Origin: Caldifarciminota bacterium
Lineage (GTDB): Bacteria > Hydrothermota > UBA3073 > JACQXS01 > JAGMCI01
Assembly: GCA_023129325.1 (NCBI GenBank)
Contig: JAGMCI010000017.1
Location: forward strand, 77,252-141,251
Length of the DNA stretch: 64,000 nt
Direction: 5' to 3'
In this document: positions 27,803 through 38,322 of the stretch, piece after piece
Position numbering within the stretch: position 1 is the first letter of the stretch
Layout of the letters: every line of letters begins with the position of its first letter
Notes under the pieces: generated by a model
Database searches by the model: none
What the model was told of the DNA's origin: nothing
What the model saw: only the letters and a program-made list of their open reading frames with translations
Made by a program: the position numbers and the translations under genes

Positions 27803-28917
27803 GACTTTGTTTTATAGGAAGTTTCCGTAGTATCCACACAAGAAGATGGATGCAGTATTTCGTTAATAAAGGGCATGAAGTTCATCTTGTTTCTTTTTCC
27901 CCTGTGCAAATTGAAGGAATTAAGGTTCATTCATTAAACATACATTTTTTTACCTTTTTACCATTACCTATCAGGAGGATTTTGAAATTAAGATGCATAC
28001 CACGGATTAAGCGATTAATTAGAGAAATAAAGCCTGATGTTCTCCATGGGCATTATATTTCAGACTACGGATTTTATGCTGCTGCATCATCGTTTCGGCC
28101 CCTAATACTTACAGCTTGGGGCTCAGATATCTTAGTTGACTCTGTTAAATCATGGATTGCTCGATGGCAGGTGAAATATGCCCTCAAGAAAGTGGATTTA
28201 ATTACCGTAGATTCTAAACATGTTCGTAATAGGGTAGTTTTGTTAGGAGCTAATTTTTCGAAGATACGCGAAGTACAATGGGGAGTGGATTTAGAAAATT
28301 TTACTAATAAGAGAGCAAATTTATATGAAAGAAAAGAGTTTTGCGATAGATTAGAGATTAAGAATGGACCTATAATCCTGTGTCCCAGAGGTTTTGAAGA
28401 AGTATACAATAGCGATATTATTATAAAATCTATTTTTAAAGTTCTCAAAGAAATCCCTAAATTAACTTTTATATTTTTAGGGAAAGGAAGAAACAAAGAG
28501 AAAATTATAAAATTAGCAAAATCTCTTAATGTTGGGCATGCCACCAGATTTCCAGGGCAAATAGAGCATAATGAAATGCCTATATTTTATCGTGTCGCTG
28601 ATATAGTAATATCTATTCCCAGTTCTGACAGCACTTCTGTCTCCTTGTTAGAAGCTATGGCCTACGGGTGTTTTCCAATTGTTTCTGACCTTCCAGCAAA
28701 TCGTGAGTGGATTAAAGACGGAAAAAATGGACTGCTTGTGAACCCTCGAGATAGTATAGACCTGAGTAATGCTATTTTGTCTGCTTTAAATATTTCATCA
28801 AAGAGTAAGAAAAATGCCCAAGAATATAATGTAAGACTTATCAGTGTTGAAGGAGATTATAGAAAGAATATGGATTACATTGAGAGATTGTATTATTCTC
28901 TCAGAAAGAAATCTTGA
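27781..28917 (+). CDS. Glycosyltransferase (GT-B, GT4-like)
   Basis: RLCFIGSFRSIHTRRWMQYFVNKGHEVHLVSF; IVISIPSSDSTSVSLLEAMAYGCFPIVSDLPANREWI. Confidence 0.88.
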   Translation: MAKRPKLRLCFIGSFRSIHTRRWMQYFVNKGHEVHLVSFSPVQIEGIKVHSLNIHFFTFLPLPIRRILKLRCIPRIKRLIREIKPDVLHGHYISDYGFYAAASSFRPLILTAWGSDILVDSVKSWIARWQVKYALKKVDLITVDSKHVRNRVVLLGANFSKIREVQWGVDLENFTNKRANLYERKEFCDRLEIKNGPIILCPRGFEEVYNSDIIIKSIFKVLKEIPKLTFIFLGKGRNKEKIIKLAKSLNVGHATRFPGQIEHNEMPIFYRVADIVISIPSSDSTSVSLLEAMAYGCFPIVSDLPANREWIKDGKNGLLVNPRDSIDLSNAILSALNISSKSKKNAQEYNVRLISVEGDYRKNMDYIERLYYSLRKKS

Positions 28918-29702
28918 AGTATAAACCTGAAATTTTTTGGAACGAGAGAGTTAGAATTTATGGACACACAGGATGGAATGATAAGTTGTTATATATATAT
29001 GACCAGCCACTTCGTTTAAGAGCAATTGAGAAAGTGTTAACTCGCGCAGGTATCACAATAGACAAGCACAAGAAAATATTAGATATTGGATGTGGGATAG
29101 GGGATTTAGCACTTGAATTTGCGCAAAAGGGTGCAGATGTGACTGGAGTTGATATAAGTGTTGAAGCAATAAAAGAAGCCAAGAAGAGAGTTAAAGAAAT
29201 TAAAGATGCCTATGCTCTTAACATTAATTTCTATGCAACGGGCGTGGAAGATATGAAGTTCCATTCAAATTCATTTGATTTAATAACCAGTGTTACAGTG
29301 CTTCAACATATTACCGAACCTCAAATATTTTCTGCCGCCATAACGAATATGACCAGAGTACTTAAGAGAAATGGATATATTCTTATGCTTGAATTTTCTC
29401 CATTATTGGTTCAAAAGATAAAACAGAATTCACCATATATAAGTGTGAAAACAAGACAAGAGTGGATAAATATATTTAAGAAAAATGGATGCGTGCTAAT
29501 TGATGAATTGTATTTACCACAGATAGGAATCAGAACTTTGCGAAGATATGGTTATATTTTGGCTTTAATACCTAATGAAAAAGTATCCTGTTTTATTAAA
29601 AAAATGTTGTTTATAGTATTAAAACCGTTTGATTATTATTTTATCCCTATACCTAAGAAATTTGTTGATTTAAGGGTCTTGACTTTTAAAAATCAGGAAT
29701 AG
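28914..29702 (+). CDS. Class I SAM-dependent methyltransferase
   Basis: KILDIGCGIGDLALEFAQKGADVTGVDISVEAIKEAKKR. Confidence 0.88.
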   Translation: MKYKPEIFWNERVRIYGHTGWNDKLLYIYDQPLRLRAIEKVLTRAGITIDKHKKILDIGCGIGDLALEFAQKGADVTGVDISVEAIKEAKKRVKEIKDAYALNINFYATGVEDMKFHSNSFDLITSVTVLQHITEPQIFSAAITNMTRVLKRNGYILMLEFSPLLVQKIKQNSPYISVKTRQEWINIFKKNGCVLIDELYLPQIGIRTLRRYGYILALIPNEKVSCFIKKMLFIVLKPFDYYFIPIPKKFVDLRVLTFKNQE

Positions 29703-29704
29703 AT

Positions 29705-31048
29705 ATGCTCGTCCCGATTCGTCAGAGTGAAAACGATTTTATTAAAAAGAGTTCCCAGGCTTTTTCATCACGGGTGATTTCTTTTATTTTAGGGTTTGGA
29801 ATTTCAATAATCATTGCTAGAGCCTTGGGACCTTCAGGAAAAGGTGCTTTTGCTTTTATAATGCTTATCCCTGCATTGCTCACTATGTTAGGAAACCTGG
29901 GCATTGGAGCTGCTAATACTTATTTCACAGCTAATAGAAAATATCCTGGAGAAAATATTGTATCTAATACATTTTTCTCAGCTATTGTAATTGGAGGATT
30001 ATTAATCCTGGCTTTTTATTTAGGTTCACATATTCCCGTATTTAAAGAATTTATAGCTTCAAAGCATGTGCCGCTTTCTTTATTATGGCTCGCAATTTCT
30101 ATAATTCCATTTTCATTACTTTACTCATATTCTATTAGTATATTGGTGGGTAGAGAAAAAATTGCCACTTTTAGCATAATAAATATAATAAATCCAGCCC
30201 TTTACCTTTTATTTATTGTCTTTTTTGTTACTATATTTAAAAAAAGTGTATCCGGAGCAGTCACAGCTTATGTTCTTAACATTATACTCATTGCATTAAT
30301 CACATTTTTTCTTATACAGAAAATAGGAAAATTAAAACTTAATATTGATACAAAATTGCTGAGAGAATCTACAAGTTACGGCTTCAAAGCTTGGGTTGGC
30401 AATTTAGCACAATTCCTGAACTATCGGCTTGATATGTTCTTAGTAGCTTATTTCTTAAACTTTACAGTCCTCGGTTATTATTCGCTTGCCGTGGGAATTG
30501 TGGAACAACTCTGGCTTGTCCCTGCATCTATAGCTACAGTGCTCTTCCCAAGAGTCTCCTACATCGGAGGAACAAAGGCATCCCGTCTAACTCCCAAAGT
30601 TACCCGTACCTCTCTCTTTATAATCTTAGTAATCTCGTTTATGCTTGCAATTATTGCTAAGCCATTAATTAAATTTATCTATGGAAAAGCATTTCTCCCA
30701 TCAGTGTTGCCTTTCCTTATCTTATTACCTGGTGTCATAATATTGAGTATTGACAAGGTTCTCTCAAGTGATTTGGCAGGCAGAGGAAAACCCGAAATTG
30801 GAGCGATGGCTTCCCTTGTTTCACTGTTAGTCAATATTCCTCTGAATCTATTATTGATACCCAGATGGGGAATTTCTGGGGCGGCATTCGCTTCAACAAT
30901 CGCTTATGCTACATCTACAATATTTATGCTCGCTGTGTTCTTAAAAATTTCTGGAAACTCCTGTAAAGATACTCTCCTTATAAAAATAAGCGATTTCCGT
31001 ATATGCTTCGATTTATTATCTAAATATCTAAAAAAGAGAAAAATATGA
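29705..31048 (+). CDS. Polysaccharide flippase (Wzx/MATE-like)
   Basis: SRVISFILGFGISIIIARALGPSGKGAFAFIMLIPALLTMLGNLGIGAANTYF; ~12-14 TM. Confidence 0.85.
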   Translation: MLVPIRQSENDFIKKSSQAFSSRVISFILGFGISIIIARALGPSGKGAFAFIMLIPALLTMLGNLGIGAANTYFTANRKYPGENIVSNTFFSAIVIGGLLILAFYLGSHIPVFKEFIASKHVPLSLLWLAISIIPFSLLYSYSISILVGREKIATFSIINIINPALYLLFIVFFVTIFKKSVSGAVTAYVLNIILIALITFFLIQKIGKLKLNIDTKLLRESTSYGFKAWVGNLAQFLNYRLDMFLVAYFLNFTVLGYYSLAVGIVEQLWLVPASIATVLFPRVSYIGGTKASRLTPKVTRTSLFIILVISFMLAIIAKPLIKFIYGKAFLPSVLPFLILLPGVIILSIDKVLSSDLAGRGKPEIGAMASLVSLLVNIPLNLLLIPRWGISGAAFASTIAYATSTIFMLAVFLKISGNSCKDTLLIKISDFRICFDLLSKYLKKRKI

Positions 31049-32484
31049 TTTTTGGATTGTTAATATTAATTTTGTGCGTTACTTTTTTAATCAGAATAGC
31101 ACCATGGTATCATGAACCTGTTTTTGAAGTAGATACCTGGGAACACCTTTTAGCAATAAAAACTATCCGTGAAAGAAAAAAAATACCAAATACAATCCCA
31201 TATTATTTGACAGGAAACACATTTTATTACCCTCCGCTTCTATATATCTTACTATCAGTATTCTCTCAGCAATTTATAGAAAAATATAGATATTATTTTT
31301 CACCCCTCACGGATGCAGTAATCTCTGCCATAAGCGCAGGGTTAATGTATTGCTTTACAAATTCTATATCGCTGTCTCTTTTTACAGCACTTATATATAC
31401 AACATCACCAATCCTCTTGCCTACAACTTCTTCCTTGACACCTCGTCCTTTAGGAGCACTTTTTGTTCAGCTCTTTTTCGTTAGTACCCTGCTTTTCCTT
31501 AAAACTAATTGCCCTGTATTCTTCTTTATAATGCTCTTGCTTGCCTGCCTCACCGCTCTCTCACATAGAATGGCTTCACAAATTATCTTCTTAATTGCTA
31601 TTTCCCTGTCAATATTTTATAAAAATATTACTCCGTTGTTGACAGTCTCAATTAGTGAATTGCTCTTCTTTATATTCTTGCCTTCTCTTTATCTGAGAGT
31701 CAGAATAGGTCACTTGCAAAATTTGTTGGTCTGGCATAGATATTTCAAGAAAAATTATAACCTCACGGGAAAAGTAAAGGGAATTATTGAAGCCGGAATA
31801 TTTTATCCCTTCGTATTAGTAACAACATTCTTAATCACGAAAATGCCTCCTGCCTCGCCTACGAGTCAAGGCGGGTTTGAATTTGCCTTCTTTGAAAACA
31901 TTAGTTTAAGTCTCATTGTAATTATATTTATAGTCCTATTCATTACACCATCTCTCGGAGAGCCAGAAAGATACTTCTCTTATGGAGCACTCCCAATTTC
32001 TCTATTAGGTGCCTATTGTCTCACAACTGATTTTAAATGGATTATAGCTATTGGTCTTCTCTTTCAAGTCTGTTTTTATATTCATAAACATATAATTATA
32101 TCGCACTCAAAGAAAAAACCTTATTGGTGGACCCCTTCATTTGTAAAACTTATAGAAAAACTTAAGCAATATCCAAGAGAGTCTCGGTTTTTATGTTTGC
32201 CTTACCCTATGAATCGTCCAATAGCCTATATGGGCGAAGTAAAAACTTTACATTTTACTCCAGAAGCTTTTCTTTTGCTCACAAAGATGTTCTTGAAAGG
32301 CGAGGGACTCATAACTGATGATGATTTTACCTCAGGTAAAATTCCATTACAAGAGATATTTATTCGTTTAAAAATAGAATATTTATTGGTAAAAAAAGGA
32401 TATATAGATATTAATCCTTCTTATTGGAAAATTATTGATACAATTGGAGATTATGAAATCTATCGTTTTTATATCAGCACTTGA
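31045..32484 (+). CDS. Multi-TM membrane protein, possible GT-C glycosyltransferase
   Basis: N-terminal loop WYHEPVFEVDTWEHLLAIKTIRERKKIPNTIPYYLTGNTFYYPPLLY with many TM segments; within polysaccharide cluster. Confidence 0.65.
   Translation: MIFGLLILILCVTFLIRIAPWYHEPVFEVDTWEHLLAIKTIRERKKIPNTIPYYLTGNTFYYPPLLYILLSVFSQQFIEKYRYYFSPLTDAVISAISAGLMYCFTNSISLSLFTALIYTTSPILLPTTSSLTPRPLGALFVQLFFVSTLLFLKTNCPVFFFIMLLLACLTALSHRMASQIIFLIAISLSIFYKNITPLLTVSISELLFFIFLPSLYLRVRIGHLQNLLVWHRYFKKNYNLTGKVKGIIEAGIFYPFVLVTTFLITKMPPASPTSQGGFEFAFFENISLSLIVIIFIVLFITPSLGEPERYFSYGALPISLLGAYCLTTDFKWIIAIGLLFQVCFYIHKHIIISHSKKKPYWWTPSFVKLIEKLKQYPRESRFLCLPYPMNRPIAYMGEVKTLHFTPEAFLLLTKMFLKGEGLITDDDFTSGKIPLQEIFIRLKIEYLLVKKGYIDINPSYWKIIDTIGDYEIYRFYIST
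31851..31875 (-). repeat. GC-rich element in frame in GT-C-like gene
   Basis: tgcctcgcctacgagtcaaggcggg, exact reverse complement of 4230-4254. Confidence 0.9.
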
Positions 32485-33679
32485 TATTTGGTCCTTAGGA
32501 GAAGGTAAAGGAGCGCAATCCTTGTGGCTAACTCTTAAAGCTTATGCCGATAGAGATTTCAAAATTTATTTTATAACAGGCAATAAAGGTTCTATCCAAA
32601 AAATTTATAAAAATATCGAAGTTATTAGATTTTCTCTTCATTGGGTTAAAAAGTTCTTTCCTTTAAGAAAGATAGGATTCTTTGCCAGAATAATGTTTTG
32701 GTTCTTGTTTCAGATTATAGCTTTTAAGTTAATACTTACTGTTTGTAAAAAACATAAAATTAGTCTTGTTTACGCGTATGAAATTTATAGTGTCCCGGTT
32801 GCCAAACTTATATCTAAATTTTTAAAAATTCCAATAATTTCAAGATTTCAAGGCACTACCCTTAAACCTTATGTAAATACATTTTTATGGAAATTAAGGT
32901 TCTTTGAGCATATAATTGCTTACAAAATACCTACAGATTTACTTATAATGACAGATGATGGCACACAAGGCAATCAAGTTTTAAATGCTTTAAATATTGA
33001 TATTGAAAAAATCAAATTTTGGATGAATGGAGTAGATAAAACTATGTATATACCCAATTTTGACAAATATAGTCTCAAACAAAAGTTAGGAGTTAATAAA
33101 AAAACAAAAGTTTTATTAAGTGTTTGCAGATTAGTAAAATGGAAGCGAGTAGATAGAATTATTCAAGCTATACCTCACATAATATCTCAAAATAAAGAAA
33201 TAGTTCTTATAATTGTGGGAGATGGTGAAGAGAAAAGTAACCTCTTGAATTTGGCTCGACGGCTTAAGGTAATTCCTTATGTTCATTTTACAGGCGCAAT
33301 TTTGCATCAGGAAATTAAAGAATATATGAATTTAGCTAACATCTTTATATCTTTATATGAACTTTCTAATATAGGAAATCCTTTACTTGAGGCAATGGTT
33401 TGTGGTAGATGCATTATTACACTGAATAAAGGTGATACTTTTAAAATAATAAAAAATAAAGAAAACGGCATATTACTAGAATCAAAGGAGTTAAAAACTT
33501 TGCCACAAATAATAGTTAATTTATTAGATGATAAAAAACTGCAACTAAAATTAGGAGGAAATGCAAAAAAATATGCAACTCAACACTTTTGGGATTGGCA
33601 AGAAAGAATGAACACAGAAGTAGAATTAGTAACCCGCAAGTATTTTTTGCATAATCCGCCTCAGGCGGAATTGTCATGA
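32435..33679 (+). CDS. Glycosyltransferase group 1 (start likely at internal ATG 32453)
   Basis: VLLSVCRLVKWKRVDRIIQAIPHI; FISLYELSNIGNPLLEAMVCGRCIITLNKG; C-terminus ends in a TCCGCCTCAGGCGGA repeat. Confidence 0.85.
   Translation: MIQLEIMKSIVFISALDIWSLGEGKGAQSLWLTLKAYADRDFKIYFITGNKGSIQKIYKNIEVIRFSLHWVKKFFPLRKIGFFARIMFWFLFQIIAFKLILTVCKKHKISLVYAYEIYSVPVAKLISKFLKIPIISRFQGTTLKPYVNTFLWKLRFFEHIIAYKIPTDLLIMTDDGTQGNQVLNALNIDIEKIKFWMNGVDKTMYIPNFDKYSLKQKLGVNKKTKVLLSVCRLVKWKRVDRIIQAIPHIISQNKEIVLIIVGDGEEKSNLLNLARRLKVIPYVHFTGAILHQEIKEYMNLANIFISLYELSNIGNPLLEAMVCGRCIITLNKGDTFKIIKNKENGILLESKELKTLPQIIVNLLDDKKLQLKLGGNAKKYATQHFWDWQERMNTEVELVTRKYFLHNPPQAELS
33655..33669. repeat. TCCGCCTCAGGCGGA palindrome at the 3' end of a glycosyltransferase gene
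   Basis: Encodes terminal NPPQAELS; flanking tgcataa...at also shared with the 44228 copy. Confidence 0.9.
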
Positions 33680-34953
33680 AAATGTCAGGAAAATCAATTG
33701 CCAATTTACTAAAAATAAACTGGTGGATAGTCCTCTTTTTAGCTATTATAGGTTCTTGTGTCTTGAATATTCCTATAAGAAAGGATATACATCTATTTCC
33801 ATTTAGAATAGCATTACTTTTCTTTCTATGGTTTTTATCAACTTACATTTTTTATACAGGAAAATTTTATATATCAGTGAGAATAAAAAATTATTTATTA
33901 TTCCTCGTGGTATGGTTAAGCTGGGCTATACTTTCATTCGTTTGGGCGCAGTCAAAATTTGATGCTATTAGACATATAGTTTTCTTGAGTTTTGGCATAT
34001 TCATTATATTCTTCAGTATTTATTGCTTTCATAAAGAAAAAGATATTAAATCTCTTTTCTATTTTTGGATAAGTATGACAATTTTGTTAATTGGGATAGG
34101 AATTTTTGAAAATTTAACAATGATTCATCTTCCAAGTTCAGGAATAACTGAAAAATGCGGATATTTTGGTTTAATGAAACGGGTCCCCACAGCTGTGTTT
34201 AGAAATCCAAATGATTATGCTACATTCCTCTGTCTAACTTTCCCTTTTCTTTACGGTTTTGCAAAATATATAAAGAACCATTCTCTTAAATTTATAGGAT
34301 TTATGCTATTAGGGATTAGTTTATATCTTATAGTATCTACCCGCTCTCGGGCAAATATAATAGCCCTTTTTATAGAAATAATTGTGATATTTTTATTGCT
34401 TTCAAAGACAAGCAAAGTAAAATTTGTTTTAATTGCAGGAACTATATTTTTATGTCTCTTGATTTTACCTCAAATAAGAAATTTTTATCATCTTATGATA
34501 AGTCAAATTACTTCCTTAAAGTATCTTGGACCATCAAGCATTAGGGTTAATTTAATAAAGAACGGATGGTCATTTTTGGTTAACAGTGCATTTTTGGGAG
34601 TAGGAGCAGGAAATGTAGAATGGTATATGGCTAATAAAGCAATATATGAAACATTTGGTGACTTAAATATTCATAACTGGTGGATGGAAATTCTGGTAAA
34701 CTATGGAGTTATTATTTTTACTCTTTATGTTGTTTTCTATATTAATATCTTAGTGAACCTTTTTGCAATTTTGCGAAATACTAAAAATAATTGGATTAAG
34801 ATAGTAGCTGAAATTTGTTTTATTTCTTTAATAGGTTTTCCACTGTCATCTATATCTTCAAGTTCTATTATGGCAATAAAACCAATATGGTTATTGTTTG
34901 CAACTGCTTTATGTGTAGTTAATTGCTATAGATTACAAAATAATGTGTCTTAA
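33676..34953 (+). CDS. O-antigen ligase/polymerase-like membrane protein
   Basis: Multi-TM; FRNPNDYATFLCLTFPFLYGF, STRSRANIIALFIEI, HNWWMEILVNYG (Wzy_C-like). Confidence 0.8.
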   Translation: MKMSGKSIANLLKINWWIVLFLAIIGSCVLNIPIRKDIHLFPFRIALLFFLWFLSTYIFYTGKFYISVRIKNYLLFLVVWLSWAILSFVWAQSKFDAIRHIVFLSFGIFIIFFSIYCFHKEKDIKSLFYFWISMTILLIGIGIFENLTMIHLPSSGITEKCGYFGLMKRVPTAVFRNPNDYATFLCLTFPFLYGFAKYIKNHSLKFIGFMLLGISLYLIVSTRSRANIIALFIEIIVIFLLLSKTSKVKFVLIAGTIFLCLLILPQIRNFYHLMISQITSLKYLGPSSIRVNLIKNGWSFLVNSAFLGVGAGNVEWYMANKAIYETFGDLNIHNWWMEILVNYGVIIFTLYVVFYINILVNLFAILRNTKNNWIKIVAEICFISLIGFPLSSISSSSIMAIKPIWLLFATALCVVNCYRLQNNVS

Positions 34954-36157
34954 AAAGAAAAAAAGATTAGTTATAGCTTCAGGGTATCATACCAACAATT
35001 GGGCACACGATATCTCAACATTCATTTACTATTCAACAACTTATACTACGAGAAACTTTAAAAACACTTATATGATTGCACCTGTTCCTTCAATGCCATA
35101 TTCTCCACACGGCATTTTGAAAAGCTCTAGACCTCCTAAAAATACAAATTGGGAAGAATTTCAAAAAAAGAACAAAAATATTAAATTTTATTTCCCTCAT
35201 TTTCTTTATATGCGGGGATTATTAAAAAATAAAATAGGAGATATAGAGTTGAAGACTGTTGATAAAATAATAACAGAGGAAAAACTCTCTCCTGATATTA
35301 TTCATGCTCATTTCACATATCCTGCCGGATATATTGGGGCTAAGTTAAAAGAGATGTATAAAATCCCATTAGTTATTACAGCACATGGATATGACATTTA
35401 CGACCTCCCATTCCGAAATGAGTTTTGGAAGAATAAGGTTAAATATGCCCTTGAAACAGCTGACCTCATAATCACTGTAAGTAACAAAAATTTACAATGT
35501 ATTAAAAAGCTTGGGATAAAAACACCTTCAGAGATTATCCCTAATGGATTTGATAATAATTTATTTTATCCTAAAGAAATAAAAGAGTGCAGGAAAAATC
35601 TTGGTTTATCACCCAATAAAAAAATTATTCTTACTATCGGAGGATTAGTACCAGTTAAAGGACACAAGTATTTAATTCAAGCTATGAGAGGTGTAGTTGA
35701 CAAAATGCCTAATACATTGTGTATAATCATTGGTATAGGTCCATTGAAATCCGAGCTTAAAAGGTTAATAAATAAATTAAATTTAGGAAATTATGTCAAA
35801 TTAATCAGTGGGAAACCGCATTTAGAGCTTCCCGAATGGATAAATGCTTGTGATGTATTTGTTTTACCAAGTTTAAGAGAAAGTTTTGGTATAGTTCAAA
35901 TTGAAGCAATGGCTTGTGGTAAACCCGTGATTGTTAATGAGGAACTTCCCCTTTCCCCGTTAATAAGAGAAAACAAAGCAGGTATTTTAGTTAATATAAA
36001 AGAAATAGAAAAAATTAAAGATGTAATACTTAACTCACTTACAGATGTGAATCTGGTGAACGAAATAGGGAAAAATGGTAAAAGTCTTGTTGGGAAAAAT
36101 TTCACATGGGAAGCAGTTGCCAAAGAATTATTAAATGTTTATAAGAGATTACTATGA
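34943..36157 (+). CDS. Glycosyltransferase (GT4)
   Basis: PLVITAHGYDIYDLPF; ILTIGGLVPVKGHKYLIQAM; VFVLPSLRESFGIVQIEAMACGKPVIV. Confidence 0.9.
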   Translation: MCLKKKKRLVIASGYHTNNWAHDISTFIYYSTTYTTRNFKNTYMIAPVPSMPYSPHGILKSSRPPKNTNWEEFQKKNKNIKFYFPHFLYMRGLLKNKIGDIELKTVDKIITEEKLSPDIIHAHFTYPAGYIGAKLKEMYKIPLVITAHGYDIYDLPFRNEFWKNKVKYALETADLIITVSNKNLQCIKKLGIKTPSEIIPNGFDNNLFYPKEIKECRKNLGLSPNKKIILTIGGLVPVKGHKYLIQAMRGVVDKMPNTLCIIIGIGPLKSELKRLINKLNLGNYVKLISGKPHLELPEWINACDVFVLPSLRESFGIVQIEAMACGKPVIVNEELPLSPLIRENKAGILVNIKEIEKIKDVILNSLTDVNLVNEIGKNGKSLVGKNFTWEAVAKELLNVYKRLL

Positions 36158-37263
36158 AAGTTTGTATCTTAACATCTGTTCATCCCTGTTTTGATGTCCG
36201 CATCTTTCACAAAGAGGCAAGGACATTAGTTAATGCTGGTTATGATGTTACTTTAATTGTTCAACATACTAAAAATGTGATAGTGGATGGAGTAAAAATT
36301 ATTGCTTTGCCAAAACCTAAAAATAGATTTTTCAGGATTTTTGGAACTACCTGTCAAGTATTTATGCTTGCTTTAAAGCAAAGAGCGGATATCTATCATT
36401 TTCATGACCCGGAACTCCTGCCTATAGGAATCTTATTAAAAATTCTGAGAGAAACAAAAGTTATCTATGATGTTCATGAGGATGTATCAAAACAAATATT
36501 GTCAAAATACTGGATTCCTAAGTTATTGAGAGGACTAATTTCTGTGTTGTTCAATTTATTTGAAAACTTATTATCTAAAAAATTTGATTATATTATCACT
36601 GCAACGGTTAACATCAGGAATAAATTTAAAATCGGTAAAGCAATTGATATTAAAAATTATCCAATTGTAGACTCCAATTTTCAAATAATACACAGTTATA
36701 ATAAAAACAAATACACCATAATCTATGTTGGTGGATTAGAAAGAATCAGAGGCATTAAAGAAATTGTTAGGGCTCTGGAATTTGTAAATCCTAAATATAA
36801 TGTTACCCTAAAATTATTGGGGGAATTTTCTGAAAAATCTTTTGTAAAAGAAGTTAAAAATTTAAAAGGTTGGGACAAAACTTATTTTTTAGGCTATGTG
36901 TCTTATAGGGAAATATACAAATATTTAGAAAAAGTAAATATCGGGTTAGTTTGCTTTCTTCCAGCACCAAATCATATATTTTCAATGCCAAATAAACTCT
37001 TTGAATATATGGCTGCAGGGTTGCCAATTGTCACATCTAATTTCCCTCTCTGGAAAAAAATTGTTGAAGTTAATAAGTGCGGATTAACTGTTAATCCTTT
37101 AAACCCAAAAGAGATTGCTAAAGCAGTAGAATGGTTAATAGAGCATCCTGATGAAGCCGAAAAAATGGGAGCTAATGGTAGAAAAGCAGTCTTGGAAAAA
37201 TATAATTGGGAAAAAGAAAGTAAAAAATTATTAAAACTCTATGAAGACATTCAAAAGAAATAA
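36154..37263 (+). CDS. Glycosyltransferase (GT4)
   Basis: VCILTSVHPCFDVRIFHKEARTLVNAGYDVTLI; FHDPELLPIGILLK; MPNKLFEYMAAGLPIVTSNFPLWKKI. Confidence 0.88.
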   Translation: MKVCILTSVHPCFDVRIFHKEARTLVNAGYDVTLIVQHTKNVIVDGVKIIALPKPKNRFFRIFGTTCQVFMLALKQRADIYHFHDPELLPIGILLKILRETKVIYDVHEDVSKQILSKYWIPKLLRGLISVLFNLFENLLSKKFDYIITATVNIRNKFKIGKAIDIKNYPIVDSNFQIIHSYNKNKYTIIYVGGLERIRGIKEIVRALEFVNPKYNVTLKLLGEFSEKSFVKEVKNLKGWDKTYFLGYVSYREIYKYLEKVNIGLVCFLPAPNHIFSMPNKLFEYMAAGLPIVTSNFPLWKKIVEVNKCGLTVNPLNPKEIAKAVEWLIEHPDEAEKMGANGRKAVLEKYNWEKESKKLLKLYEDIQKK

Positions 37264-38260
37264 TTTGTCCCTCATTTCTATAATAATTCCTTGCAGGAAT
37301 GAAGAGAAGTTTATTTCAAAGTGCCTTAATTCTATTATTGCCAATGATTATCCAAGAGACAAATTAGAAATTCTTGTTGTTGATGGGATGTCTACGGATA
37401 AGACAAGAGAAATAATATTAGATTTTGCACAAAAGCATTCTAATATCAAAGTATTAGATAATCCTAAAAAGATTACTTCTACTGGATTAAATATTGGGAT
37501 AAAAAATGCAAAGGGAGATATTATAATTATTATTGGAACTCACACTTGTATTATGCCAAATTTTTTAAAGAAAAGCATAGAAACCTTGAGCCGAGTTAAT
37601 GCAGATTGTGTCGGAGGAACAATTGAAAGCATACAAGAAGGTTTTATGCCGTCAGCTATCGCTTATGGTATGAGTTGTCCATTTGGAATTGGAAATGCCG
37701 CATTTAGATACTCAAAGAAGGAAGGATGGGTTGACACAGTTGCTTTTGGTGCTTACCCAAAAAAAGTTTTTGATAAGATTGGTCTATTTGATAAAGAATT
37801 AGTGAGATGTCAAGATGATGAGTTCAATTATAGATTACGAAAAGCAAGGGGCAAAATATTCTTAAATCCTGAAATTAAATCCTACTATTATCCACGCTCT
37901 TCGCTTAAAAAATTATGGCATCAATATTTCCAATATGGATTTTGGAAGGTGCGTGTCTTTCAAAAACATCCCAAAATGATGCAAATTCGTCAGTTCGTTC
38001 CAGGAGCTTTTGTATTTGTTGTGGGACTTAGCTTTATAATAGGTATTTTTTATACGCCATTCCTATGGATGTTTGGAAGTATTGTTTTGTGTTATTTAAT
38101 GAGTTCACTCTTTTTCTCATCTATAGTTGCTAAACAGCATAGCTGGAAATATTTTTTGGTTATGCCAGCCATTTTCTCTACTTTACATATCGGTTATGGA
38201 ACAGGTTTTTTGACAGGGCTTGTAAGATTTATAAATAGATGGAAGAAATGTAAGGCATAA
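37241..38260 (+). CDS. Glycosyltransferase family 2
   Basis: SIIIPCRNEEKFISKCLNSIIANDYPRDKLEILVVDGMSTDKTREI. Confidence 0.9.
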   Translation: MKTFKRNNLSLISIIIPCRNEEKFISKCLNSIIANDYPRDKLEILVVDGMSTDKTREIILDFAQKHSNIKVLDNPKKITSTGLNIGIKNAKGDIIIIIGTHTCIMPNFLKKSIETLSRVNADCVGGTIESIQEGFMPSAIAYGMSCPFGIGNAAFRYSKKEGWVDTVAFGAYPKKVFDKIGLFDKELVRCQDDEFNYRLRKARGKIFLNPEIKSYYYPRSSLKKLWHQYFQYGFWKVRVFQKHPKMMQIRQFVPGAFVFVVGLSFIIGIFYTPFLWMFGSIVLCYLMSSLFFSSIVAKQHSWKYFLVMPAIFSTLHIGYGTGFLTGLVRFINRWKKCKA

Positions 38261-38322
38261 AATTTGTTGACAAATGCACTTAAATAGAGTAAAAGTAGAG
38301 ATAATATAAAATAAAAAAAGAA